A DNA stretch of 64,000 bases from Bdellovibrio bacteriovorus (GTDB taxonomy: Bacteria > Bdellovibrionota > Bdellovibrionia > Bdellovibrionales > Bdellovibrionaceae), in NCBI RefSeq assembly GCF_002208115.1, contig NZ_CP020946.1, forward strand, positions 3,472,001-3,536,000, read 5' to 3'. Shown here piece after piece: positions 6,937 through 14,096 of this stretch. The translations under genes and the position numbers were made by a program. Below the pieces are notes generated by a model. It saw nothing but the letters and a program-made list of their open reading frames with translations, had not been told where the DNA came from and did not search any database. How positions within the stretch are numbered: the first letter of the stretch is position 1; each line of letters begins with the position of its first letter.

Positions 6937-8580
6937 GTGAATAAGGATGTTCACAATCAGCTGACCTCAGCACTGACCACCATCATCAGCGAAACCAACG
7001 GGATCTCACTTTCTGACACTGTTGATCTGCTTTTGTCTTCAAAACTTAAAACAGAGAATCTGGATGCCTACGGCCTGGTGGTCGAGTTCCGTGATTTACT
7101 GAATCGTTTTCAGATCAATCAAGTGACGATTTCATCGCTGCTAAAGCACCCGGTGTCCGCCGCCTTGTTTGAGTTCTTCAAAAACTTCCCGCTGAAATAC
7201 AACGAAGAACACATTCACCTGACCGGCGCGATCACCGCAGAATTCATCTATCCCAGACTGAAAAAACTGCTGGAAGGCCCCGACAAAGACATCTATGAAC
7301 AAAAGATCAAAGAAGTCTATGGCGACAAAGCCCTGCCTATTCGTTCGGTTGAAGATGTCGACCGTCTGATCCGCCTGCAGGAAAATGAAGGCTTTTCGCG
7401 CTATCTGAAAATTCTGTATCTTCCAAAATTGATCTTCATCAATCGCGAAGTTCACAAGGAAGCGGCCTATTCCATGGCCGAAGAGCTGTACTATAAATTC
7501 AACGTCGGCCGTGTACGTTTGAAATTCTCGCTGTCCCGTTCGACGGCAAGCTCCTCCGAACAGATTCCGGGCATCGACAACGTGACCTCGGAAGACGTGG
7601 TGCTGGGCCTTTATGACGGTTTCCGTGCCTTCCAGGAAAAACATCCGAACTTTGATTTCATCCTGTCGCCGTCTTTCAGAAAAGAAGCCAACCACTTTGA
7701 TTCTGAAAAGTTCAAAAACCGCCAGGAACACTTCATGGAACAGATCAACGAACTGGTCGACATGATCGACAAGTATCCGTTCCTGGAGCGTCATTTGCGA
7801 GATGTCGACACCGTGGGTGATGAGCGCGAACTTTACCGTAAAGAGCATTTCAACGAAATGCAGGCCGGCTTCCGCAAACTTCAGTACCGTGGCTTTAAAA
7901 TCCGTTCGCACCATGGTGAAACCTGGCACACTCTGAAAAAGGGCATCCAGGCCGTCGACAATGCCATGAACATCTGGCACATCGACACCCTGGAACACGG
8001 GATCAGTCTGGGTATCAACCCAAACAAATACTTCCACCGGATTTATCAGGACATTCTGGCCAAAAACCAGCAAGGCCTGCCGATTTCTGAAAAAGATCCG
8101 TTGTATCGCGAACTGACCGAGCTGGATTGGGGCTTCAACCGTCACGTCCTGGATAAAATCCTGAAAGGGACCAAGATCACGGCGGAAGAGGACATTTTGT
8201 TTGTAAAAGCCAAGTTCCACACTGCCCGCGAAGTTGAGCACTATCAGCACGACGTTTTAAATCGCATGATTCAAAAAGGCGTGACCCTGGTGTCCCTGCC
8301 GTCCTCAAACAACAAGCTGACCGGCAAGTTTGAAGACTACAAGGACCATCCGTTTTCGTGGTGGGAGAAAAAAGGCGTGCAACTGGGCGTTGGCACCGAC
8401 AACCACGTGACATTGAACACGAACTTCATTTATGAAATGTTGATTCTTCTTTACACCGATGCGGTGAATTTGAAGATCACAAAACTATTGATGGTAACCA
8501 CCGGCGAAACCCGCCGTCCTTACATCAGCCATCTTCTGTGGAAGATGCGAAAGCAACTTGGAAAGACCGCGCACCGATGA
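6937..8580 (+). CDS. Adenosine deaminase superfamily protein, divergent and enlarged
   Basis: At 547 residues this is far longer than ordinary adenosine deaminase (about 340). Zinc-site motifs are in the expected order: HIHLTGA with His92 and His94, HHGE with His325 and Glu328, HG with His354, LPSSN with Ser457-Asn458, and GTDN with Asp488. In classical enzymes the last motif is DD, and the second Asp binds purine N7; here that position is Asn489, so the substrate may not be adenosine. Inserted regions lie between residues 105-300 and 360-440. The start is GTG after a perfect AGGAGG. It overlaps the AmpG-type gene by ATGA. Confidence 0.85.
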   Translation: MNKDVHNQLTSALTTIISETNGISLSDTVDLLLSSKLKTENLDAYGLVVEFRDLLNRFQINQVTISSLLKHPVSAALFEFFKNFPLKYNEEHIHLTGAITAEFIYPRLKKLLEGPDKDIYEQKIKEVYGDKALPIRSVEDVDRLIRLQENEGFSRYLKILYLPKLIFINREVHKEAAYSMAEELYYKFNVGRVRLKFSLSRSTASSSEQIPGIDNVTSEDVVLGLYDGFRAFQEKHPNFDFILSPSFRKEANHFDSEKFKNRQEHFMEQINELVDMIDKYPFLERHLRDVDTVGDERELYRKEHFNEMQAGFRKLQYRGFKIRSHHGETWHTLKKGIQAVDNAMNIWHIDTLEHGISLGINPNKYFHRIYQDILAKNQQGLPISEKDPLYRELTELDWGFNRHVLDKILKGTKITAEEDILFVKAKFHTAREVEHYQHDVLNRMIQKGVTLVSLPSSNNKLTGKFEDYKDHPFSWWEKKGVQLGVGTDNHVTLNTNFIYEMLILLYTDAVNLKITKLLMVTTGETRRPYISHLLWKMRKQLGKTAHR

Positions 8581-9917
8581 CGACTGCAAAAAAATCTCGC
8601 CGCCTTAGCTGGATGGACACTATCAAGTCCCTGGCTCGTCCCAAAGTTTCTATTATGCTGGCCCTGGGCTTTTCCTCAGGCCTGCCGTTTATGCTGGTCG
8701 GAAACACGCTGGGGTACTGGCTGCGTGAAAGCGGCATTGCGCTGGCGACCATCGGGTTTCTTTCCTGGGTGGGCCTTGCGTACTCGCTGAAGTTTGTCTG
8801 GGCACCCTTGATTGATAAAATGAATGCACCGATTTTCGGGGCTTGGCTGGGACGCCGTCGCGGCTGGATGATCATCTCGCAAATTCTGGTGGGGATCTGT
8901 CTGTTTGGCATGGCGTACGTCAAACCCGAAGGGGGCCTGGCCTTGTTCACGCTGTTGGCGGCGATAGCGGCCTTTGCTTCCGCCACCCAGGACATCGTGG
9001 TCGATGCGTGGAGGATTGAAGTTTCTGATGCCAGCGAAGACATGGCCTTGCTGTCGTCATCGTATCAACTGGGTTACCGCGCCTCTTTGCTGGTGACAGA
9101 TGCCTTGATTCTGATTCTGGCCGGTGCGATTGGCTGGTCGGTTTCTTATTCTGCCATGGGCGCTCTGATGGCCGTGGGTGTGATTGCGACATTGTTTGCC
9201 GCAGAACCCAAGCACGGACCGGCGAATGTGGCTGGTGCTGTGTCTTTGTGGTCTGCGCGAGGTTTGTTCGATGCCGTTGCTGGTCCGTTTATCTCTTTCT
9301 TCAAACAGCACGGTCAGCGCGCTTTATTGATTCTGGCGGCAGTGTGCCTGTATCGCCTGTCTGACTTTGTCATGGGTCCGATGGCAAATCCGTTCTATGC
9401 AGATCTGGGACTGAGCAAAGAAACTGTGGGCGCTGTTCGCGGGTCCGTCGGCTTGATCGCCTCGGTAGTGGGCGTGGCTGCGGCCGGCCTGACCGCCGTG
9501 CGTTTTGGCTTTATCTCGACGTTGCTTATTGGTGCGGTGATTGGTCCGGCTTCCAACCTTGGCTTCTCGGTTTTGGCGATGATGGGGCCAAGCACTGAAG
9601 TGTTTACAGGTGCCATGATCGTGGATAACTTTGCTACGGGCTTTGCAGGAACTGCGCTGGTTGGTTATATGTCCAGCCTGACAACGCTGGGGTACACGGC
9701 CACGCAGTATGCCCTGCTCAGCTCCTTCTATGCGTTGTTAGGAAAGGTGCTGAAAGGCTTCTCGGGACTTGCGGTTCAGAAACTTAGCGAAACCCATGCT
9801 CTGATGGAATCCTATGCACTCTTCTTCCTGGGAACGGCGCTGATCGGGGTTCCAGCACTGCTGTTATGCATCCTGCTGGTTCGCAGTAACACAAAACTAA
9901 AATCCAGTACCAACTAG
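8577..9917 (+). CDS. AmpG-type muropeptide permease (MFS)
   Basis: The 446-residue protein has about 12 predicted membrane helices and an N-terminal half typical of AmpG: ALGFSSGLPFMLVGNTLGYWLRESG, then FVWAPLIDK and SATQDIVVDAWRIE. AmpG imports GlcNAc-anhydro-muropeptides across the inner membrane for cell-wall recycling. The chosen start gives an ATGA overlap with the deaminase-fold gene; an in-frame ATG at 8538 would overlap by 43 bases. In a wall-degrading predator such uptake could also bring in prey wall fragments, but that is inference. A terminator follows directly. Confidence 0.88.
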   Translation: MTTAKKSRRLSWMDTIKSLARPKVSIMLALGFSSGLPFMLVGNTLGYWLRESGIALATIGFLSWVGLAYSLKFVWAPLIDKMNAPIFGAWLGRRRGWMIISQILVGICLFGMAYVKPEGGLALFTLLAAIAAFASATQDIVVDAWRIEVSDASEDMALLSSSYQLGYRASLLVTDALILILAGAIGWSVSYSAMGALMAVGVIATLFAAEPKHGPANVAGAVSLWSARGLFDAVAGPFISFFKQHGQRALLILAAVCLYRLSDFVMGPMANPFYADLGLSKETVGAVRGSVGLIASVVGVAAAGLTAVRFGFISTLLIGAVIGPASNLGFSVLAMMGPSTEVFTGAMIVDNFATGFAGTALVGYMSSLTTLGYTATQYALLSSFYALLGKVLKGFSGLAVQKLSETHALMESYALFFLGTALIGVPALLLCILLVRSNTKLKSSTN

Positions 9918-9946
9918 AAAGAGGCCCCAACGGGCCTCTTTTAGTT
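9918..9946 (+). terminator. Intrinsic terminator after the HNH-AmpG operon
   Basis: A perfect 10-bp stem, AAAGAGGCCC (9918-9927) with GGGCCTCTTT (9932-9941), has a CAAC loop and runs into a T-rich tail TTTTAGTTTTT. It begins on the base after the stop codon. Confidence 0.9.
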
Positions 9947-10093
9947 TTTGCTATCTGAAATTGCGCAAACAAAAAAACAACAGTGTTGCATTTTCAGCAA
10001 TACTTCTGACACCGATCTATTATGCAGCCTCTATCTGCATGATTCTTATTCTTTCTGATAAAGCAAAATGCTAGAGTGCTCTCAGAGGTTCAT

Positions 10094-11365
10094 ATGCCAA
10101 AAAAAGTCGTCATCGTCGGTGGTGGTTTTGCGGGGCTGAAAGCCGCGCGCGCTTTCGGAAACAATGAAGATGTTTCCGTCACTCTTATTGATCGTCGCAA
10201 CTATCATCTGTTCCAGCCATTGCTTTATCAGGTAGCTACAGCGGGACTTTCCCCAGCAGAAATTTCCGGACCCATTCGCGGAATACTTTCCAAATACAAA
10301 AATGTCTCAGTCTTCATGGACAATCTTGAAAGCGTTGATCTGCAGAATAAAAAAATTCAAGTGCAGGATCGCAGCATTGAATACGACTATCTGATTCTGG
10401 CCTGCGGAGCCAAACACAGTTACTTTGCGCATCCCGAGTGGGAGGAAAATGCCCCGGGATTAAAAACTCTGGAACAAGCAACCGAAATTCGCCGCCGTCT
10501 TTTGATGGCCTTTGAAAGAGCCGAAAAAGAAACCGATCCGGATAAACAAAAGCAACAACTGACCTTCGTGATTGTGGGTGCAGGCCCTACAGGGGTGGAG
10601 CTTGCCGGCACCATTGGTGAAATCAGCCGTCACACTTTGACGAAGGACTTCCGCCACATCGATCCGTCCCGCACGCGTGTGATTTTAATTGAAGCGGGCC
10701 CACGAATTCTTGCGGCCTTCCATCCGGATCTTTCCCGCAAAGCCGCCGCCGATCTGGAAGATCTCGGTGTGCAGATTTGGACCAACACACGAGTCACGGA
10801 TGTGAAATCCGATTCCGTGGTGTTGGGTGACGAAGTGATTAAAGCCGCCACCATCCTGTGGGCCGCGGGTGTTCAGCCCTCCAGCATCAACAAAACAATG
10901 GGTGTGCCACTGGATCGCGCGGGCCGAGTGATTATCGAGAAGGATTTAAGCTTGAAAGAACACCCGGAAGTGTTTGTTTTGGGCGATCAAGCTTGTTACC
11001 TGACCGAAAACGGCCAAGCCCTGCCTGGACTTGCTTCGGTGGCTATGCAACAAGGGACCCATGCTGCGAATCAGATTCTGCGCGAAATTGACGGAAAACC
11101 CCGACTTGATTTTAAGTATCTCGACAAGGGCCAAATGGCGACAATTGGCCGGCGCAAAGCAATTGCACAAATCAGTAATCTGAAATTCAGCGGATTCTTC
11201 GCATGGATTTTGTGGTTATTCATCCACGTCTACTATCTGATTGGTTTTAAGAACAAAGTCTTCGTTATCTGGCAGTGGGCCTATGCCTACTTCACATTCA
11301 AACGTGGAGCCCGGTTGATTGTCGATAAGGAATGGCGCTCCAAACCTAAGCCGCCTGTTTCGTAA
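10094..11365 (+). CDS. ndh: Type II NADH:quinone oxidoreductase (NDH-2)
   Basis: The 423-residue flavoprotein has an N-terminal FAD Rossmann motif VVIVGGGFAGLKAA (residues 4-17), a second NADH-binding motif VIVGAGPTGVELAGTI around residue 165, and the quinone-side segments LFQPLLYQVATAGL and MATIGRRKAIA. A C-terminal hydrophobic stretch (FFAWILWLFIHVYYLIGF) likely anchors it to the inner membrane. It would pass electrons from NADH to quinone without pumping protons, feeding oxidases such as the caa3 operon in this window. The start at MPKKVV is preceded by AGAGG; an upstream ATG at 10076 is less likely. Confidence 0.9.
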   Translation: MPKKVVIVGGGFAGLKAARAFGNNEDVSVTLIDRRNYHLFQPLLYQVATAGLSPAEISGPIRGILSKYKNVSVFMDNLESVDLQNKKIQVQDRSIEYDYLILACGAKHSYFAHPEWEENAPGLKTLEQATEIRRRLLMAFERAEKETDPDKQKQQLTFVIVGAGPTGVELAGTIGEISRHTLTKDFRHIDPSRTRVILIEAGPRILAAFHPDLSRKAAADLEDLGVQIWTNTRVTDVKSDSVVLGDEVIKAATILWAAGVQPSSINKTMGVPLDRAGRVIIEKDLSLKEHPEVFVLGDQACYLTENGQALPGLASVAMQQGTHAANQILREIDGKPRLDFKYLDKGQMATIGRRKAIAQISNLKFSGFFAWILWLFIHVYYLIGFKNKVFVIWQWAYAYFTFKRGARLIVDKEWRSKPKPPVS

Positions 11366-11409
11366 CACTGGATCTATTCAAGTCTTGAGGCTGTCCTTAG
11401 CCTCAAGGC

Positions 11410-12519
11410 ATGTACTTACAAAACTTCCACTCCATTCAGCCTCCATATCAGAAAAACCAGAAGGAATGCCTTGAATGGCTTTCCGAAGCCCACAAGCTGG
11501 CACAGAAGAATCAGGGATACTCGCAAGAGGACTACCTGAAGATGCTGCAAAGGGTGGGCTGCCCGGAAACGCAGATTGAAAAAAGGTACTTTTTCATTCC
11601 CGACGTCGAACGCTCGAACTGGGACGACAAGCCGATTTATCCCGTCAAGGCCAATTCCCACGGCGTCAGCATGCACATGCGCCACGAGTACTATCACAAA
11701 ACCGTGAAAGAACTTTTTGAGCGCATCTATTCAGAGCGCGCGTTTCCCGATGATCTGATTCACGTCAGTTGCACGGGATATATCTCGCCAAGTGCGGCGC
11801 AGATGACGGCGGTGAAGTCGCCCAAACCGGTGACGGTGACTCACTCTTATCACATGGGTTGCTACGGCGCCTTCCCGGCTTTGCGCATGGCCTCGGGTTT
11901 TTTGGCGAATGAAAATATTCTTGGCAAAAAGCTGACCGTGGATCTGGTACACACTGAACTTTGCAGTCTGCATCTGAATCCGGAAGATCCGACGCTGGAA
12001 CAAATGGTGATTCAAAGTTTGTTCGCCGATGGATGTATCGCTTATTCGATGTCGACTCAGCAACCTCAGAAGGGGTTCAAGGTTCTGTCGTTATATGAAG
12101 AACTGATCCCCAACACCACCGCCGCCATGGAGTGGATGGTTTCGGACTGGGGCATGAAAATGAGCCTGTCCAAAGATGTGCCGATGATGGTGGGCGATAA
12201 GATTCGTGATTTCACCACACGATGGTTGAAAGAGCGCGGATACGATCTTGCCCACGTGGTTAAAAACGGCTTGTTCGCCGTTCACCCGGGCGGACCCAAA
12301 ATCATCGATCAGGTTGTGAAGCACCTGGAGCTGGATCAGTCTCAAGTGGCCCACAGCCGGGCCTTGCTGCGCCAGCGCGGGAACATGTCGTCGGCAACAC
12401 TTCCGCACCTGTGGGAGCAGATACTTCGCGACGACAGCGTGCCTTCCGGAACCCCCATCATCAGTTATGCTTTCGGTCCCGGTCTTACAGTGTGCGGAAG
12501 TTTGATGGAGAAGTTATGA
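11410..12519 (+). CDS. Type III polyketide synthase (chalcone/stilbene synthase family)
   Basis: The 369-residue enzyme retains the full type III PKS triad: Cys151 in HMGCYGAFPALRMA, His292 in FAVHPGGPKIID and Asn325 in RGNMSSATLPHLW, plus the C-terminal FGPGLTVCGSLMEK loop. Bacterial members condense malonyl-CoA with fatty acyl or aryl starters to give alkylresorcinols, alkylpyrones or tetrahydroxynaphthalene; the product here is unknown. The following membrane-protein gene overlaps by ATGA and presumably acts on the same product. The N-terminus is about 20 residues longer than many homologues. It may share transcription with ndh, 44 bases upstream. Confidence 0.93.
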   Translation: MYLQNFHSIQPPYQKNQKECLEWLSEAHKLAQKNQGYSQEDYLKMLQRVGCPETQIEKRYFFIPDVERSNWDDKPIYPVKANSHGVSMHMRHEYYHKTVKELFERIYSERAFPDDLIHVSCTGYISPSAAQMTAVKSPKPVTVTHSYHMGCYGAFPALRMASGFLANENILGKKLTVDLVHTELCSLHLNPEDPTLEQMVIQSLFADGCIAYSMSTQQPQKGFKVLSLYEELIPNTTAAMEWMVSDWGMKMSLSKDVPMMVGDKIRDFTTRWLKERGYDLAHVVKNGLFAVHPGGPKIIDQVVKHLELDQSQVAHSRALLRQRGNMSSATLPHLWEQILRDDSVPSGTPIISYAFGPGLTVCGSLMEKL

Positions 12520-13022
12520 CAGTCAGTGCATTTTTGGTTGTGTCAGGAATTCAAGGGGCTGCTATTTTATTTGATGAGTTCGTGTTTCATCGCCGTCGCG
12601 GACTGCCACGGTGGGAACGTATCGGCCACCCGATCGACACCATGTCAGTGATTGCGTGTTTGTTGTTCCTGGCCTTTGTTAACCGGACCCCTACCACCGA
12701 AGTTATTTATTATATTATGGCGGGCTTTTCCTGTGTGCTGGTGACCAAGGACGAATGGGTTCACCGCAAGTTTTGTTCAGCCGAAGAAATGTGGCTGCAT
12801 GCGATTCTCTTCCTGATGCATCCGCTGGTGCTGTTCACCGGGATGGCCGAATGGGAGGACAACCGCCCCCTGTTCCTGGCTGTTGCCGGAGGAATCTTCG
12901 TCTTTTTCGTCTATCAGGTGGTCTATTGGAATTTCGTGGAGGCTCAAGCCCGCAAAGCCAAGCAAAAGGCCCACTACGCCCGGGTTCGGCAGGAAGAACT
13001 GTACGAATACTTCGGAGAATAG
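12516..13022 (+). CDS. Small integral membrane protein coupled to the type III PKS
   Basis: The 168-residue protein has about four hydrophobic segments (near residues 3-18, 42-56, 63-78 and 95-145, the last probably two helices) and a charged C-terminal tail. I do not recognise the family. Two similar acidic and His-containing stretches, DEFVFHRR (about residues 20-27) and DEWVHRKFC (about 79-87), recur after hydrophobic segments, and further His residues occur in HPIDT, LHAILF and HPL. This could be a metal-dependent membrane enzyme, for example one modifying a lipid-like polyketide. In other bacteria type III PKS genes neighbour membrane methyltransferases or hydroxylases. The start overlaps the PKS stop (ATGA) with a GGAG site. 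Confidence 0.75.
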   Translation: MTVSAFLVVSGIQGAAILFDEFVFHRRRGLPRWERIGHPIDTMSVIACLLFLAFVNRTPTTEVIYYIMAGFSCVLVTKDEWVHRKFCSAEEMWLHAILFLMHPLVLFTGMAEWEDNRPLFLAVAGGIFVFFVYQVVYWNFVEAQARKAKQKAHYARVRQEELYEYFGE

Positions 13023-13046
13023 GCCCAATTTTTTGGTACAAGTCCT

Positions 13047-13074
13047 TGCATTGCCGCGTTGCGCTATGATACTT
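13047..13074 (+). promoter_or_regulatory. Possible promoter of tRNA-Ser
   Basis: TTGCAT (13047-13052) and GATACT (13069-13074) are 16 bases apart and would start transcription about 20 bases before the tRNA. Each hexamer matches consensus only partly. Confidence 0.35.
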
Positions 13075-13100
13075 TGGCTTCTCTTTACGTTCCTGTTTGC

Positions 13101-13191
13101 GGAGAGGTGGCCGAGTGGTTGAAGGCGCACGCCTGGAACGCGTGTGTAGGTCACAAGCCTACCGAGAGTTCGAATCTCTCTCTCTCCGCCA
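13101..13191 (+). tRNA. tRNA-Ser (anticodon GGA)
   Basis: The acceptor stem GGAGAGG pairs with the 3' segment before discriminator G and an encoded CCA (13189-13191). The anticodon stem CACGC/GCGTG encloses the loop CTGGAAC, giving anticodon GGA. A long variable arm (TGTAGGTCACAAGCCTACC region) and the T-loop GTTCGAATC are present, as expected for a class II serine tRNA. It reads TCC and TCT codons. A perfect 8-bp hairpin follows immediately at 13191-13210. Confidence 0.97.
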
Positions 13192-13210
13192 TTTTTGCGC
13201 CAGCAAAAAT
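13191..13210 (+). terminator. Hairpin directly after tRNA-Ser
   Basis: ATTTTTGC (13191-13198) and GCAAAAAT (13203-13210) form a perfect 8-bp stem with a GCCA loop, starting at the last base of the tRNA. It lacks a downstream T-tract, so it may act in termination or in 3' processing. Confidence 0.4.
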
Positions 13211-13213
13211 CAT

Positions 13214-13307
13214 CTAATCTTCCAATTTCTAATTTCCTTGCGACGCCGATAGGCGAGCTAGTTTTCACGTGCGTAAAAATGGCTGGAAATTGGAGATTGG
13301 AAATTAG
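13214..13307. repeat. Imperfect long inverted repeat beside tRNA-Ser
   Basis: The left arm (13214-13237) and right arm (13285-13307) are complementary at about 21 of 23 positions with one gap, separated by 47 bases. Each arm is itself built from short repeats of the form CCAATTTCC. The repeat precedes the four-helix-bundle gene and follows tRNA-Ser with no other gene between. It may mark the edge of a small inserted element. No transposase or matching right-end copy is seen. Confidence 0.6.
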
Positions 13308-13368
13308 AGTTCGGCCGGGGAACGGATCTTAATAAGGCTTCTTGAAACTTCAAATGTCTTTGCTTCGC

Positions 13369-13387
13369 TACGGAAATTGCTTCCGTA
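13369..13387. promoter_or_regulatory. Hairpin just upstream of the four-helix-bundle gene
   Basis: TACGGAA (13369-13375) and TTCCGTA (13381-13387) form a 7-bp stem with an ATTGC loop, ending six bases before the start codon where a ribosome-binding site would be expected. No purine-rich site is seen, so translation may depend on this structure. Confidence 0.35.
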
Positions 13388-13393
13388 AATTTC

Positions 13394-13789
13394 ATGAAAT
13401 TCTCTTTTGAAAATCTGGAAGTTTATCAGCGCGCAATTAAATTCAACTTGGTAATCGACGACATTTTAAAGCGTGAAGGTGTGACTCGAACTTTGGCGGA
13501 TCAATTATCACGTGCTGCGATCTCCATTCCGTTGAATATCGCGGAAGGTAACGGTCGTTGGCACAAAGGCGACAAACGCCAATTCTTTTGGATTGCACGG
13601 GGATCTGCCTTTGAGTGTATCCCGGCGATCGAAATTCTATCTCTCAAAAATGCCATTTCTGGACAAGAGAAGGACAGTCTCCGATCAGACTTGGAGGTTA
13701 TAGGAAGGATGCTAACGAAGCTTGCACAAGCCCAGGATGGGCGCAGCCAATCTCTCTCCCGGCTCAATACACAAACCAAATATCCTTAA
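13394..13789 (+). CDS. Four-helix-bundle protein of the S23/IVS family
   Basis: The 131-residue helical protein has the family signature FENLEVYQRAIKF near the N-terminus, LADQLSRAAISIPLNIAEGNGR in the second helix, and RGSAFECIPAIEIL in the third. The family was first described as the product of intervening sequences within 23S rRNA genes and is widespread as a stand-alone gene of unknown role; some relatives assist diversity-generating retroelements, but no reverse transcriptase is present here. It lies beside tRNA-Ser behind a long inverted repeat. Its 3' end overlaps the convergent SnoaL-like gene by 26 bases. No normal ribosome-binding site precedes the ATG. Confidence 0.88.
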   Translation: MKFSFENLEVYQRAIKFNLVIDDILKREGVTRTLADQLSRAAISIPLNIAEGNGRWHKGDKRQFFWIARGSAFECIPAIEILSLKNAISGQEKDSLRSDLEVIGRMLTKLAQAQDGRSQSLSRLNTQTKYP

Positions 13790-14096
13790 TCAACCCATCC
13801 TTAAAGTCATAGATGGCAACCACATGCGACCCACTGGGAACCACGGACTCCTCATCCAGCACCTTTCCATTCAAAACAATCCGGCTTTTCAAAGTGCAGT
13901 GCAGATCCGGCGTGTTCTTAAACTTCTCGCCATAACTTTTGCGAAAAGCCTCCATCCCCACCATGAACGGAACATCCTGCCCCAGCCGGTACGCCATGAC
14001 GTCGGCATGATAGAACGAACAAAACTTTTCAATGTCCCGAGCGTTGTAAGCCTCTAGCTGCCCTTGAACCAAAGCGACTCGTTGTTCGGTTGTCAT
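13764..14096 (-). CDS. SnoaL-like/NTF2-fold protein
   Basis: This 110-residue cytoplasmic protein has the alpha+beta cone pattern of SnoaL-like proteins: an N-terminal helix LVQGQLEAYNARDIEKFCSFYHADV, then FMVGMEAFRKSYGEKF, and strands ending VVAIYDFKDGLIKDIWFV. Members are polyketide cyclases, ketosteroid isomerase relatives or ligand-binding proteins; nothing here fixes the ligand. Its start overlaps the stop of the VCBS/ASPIC gene (TAATG), so it is the last gene of a three-gene coupled operon. It converges on the four-helix-bundle gene and overlaps its end. Confidence 0.8.
   Translation of the reverse strand: MTTEQRVALVQGQLEAYNARDIEKFCSFYHADVMAYRLGQDVPFMVGMEAFRKSYGEKFKNTPDLHCTLKSRIVLNGKVLDEESVVPSGSHVVAIYDFKDGLIKDIWFVY

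Noticed and set aside
7141-8250. Long open frame (369 codons) on the minus strand opposite the deaminase-fold gene
   Set aside because: It has no domain signature or ribosome-binding site and mirrors the codon bias of the plus-strand gene, whose zinc motifs are clear.
13101-13393. Possible phage or island attachment at tRNA-Ser
   Set aside because: No integrase gene follows and I found no duplicated 3' tRNA end in the window, so only the small repeat element is reported.
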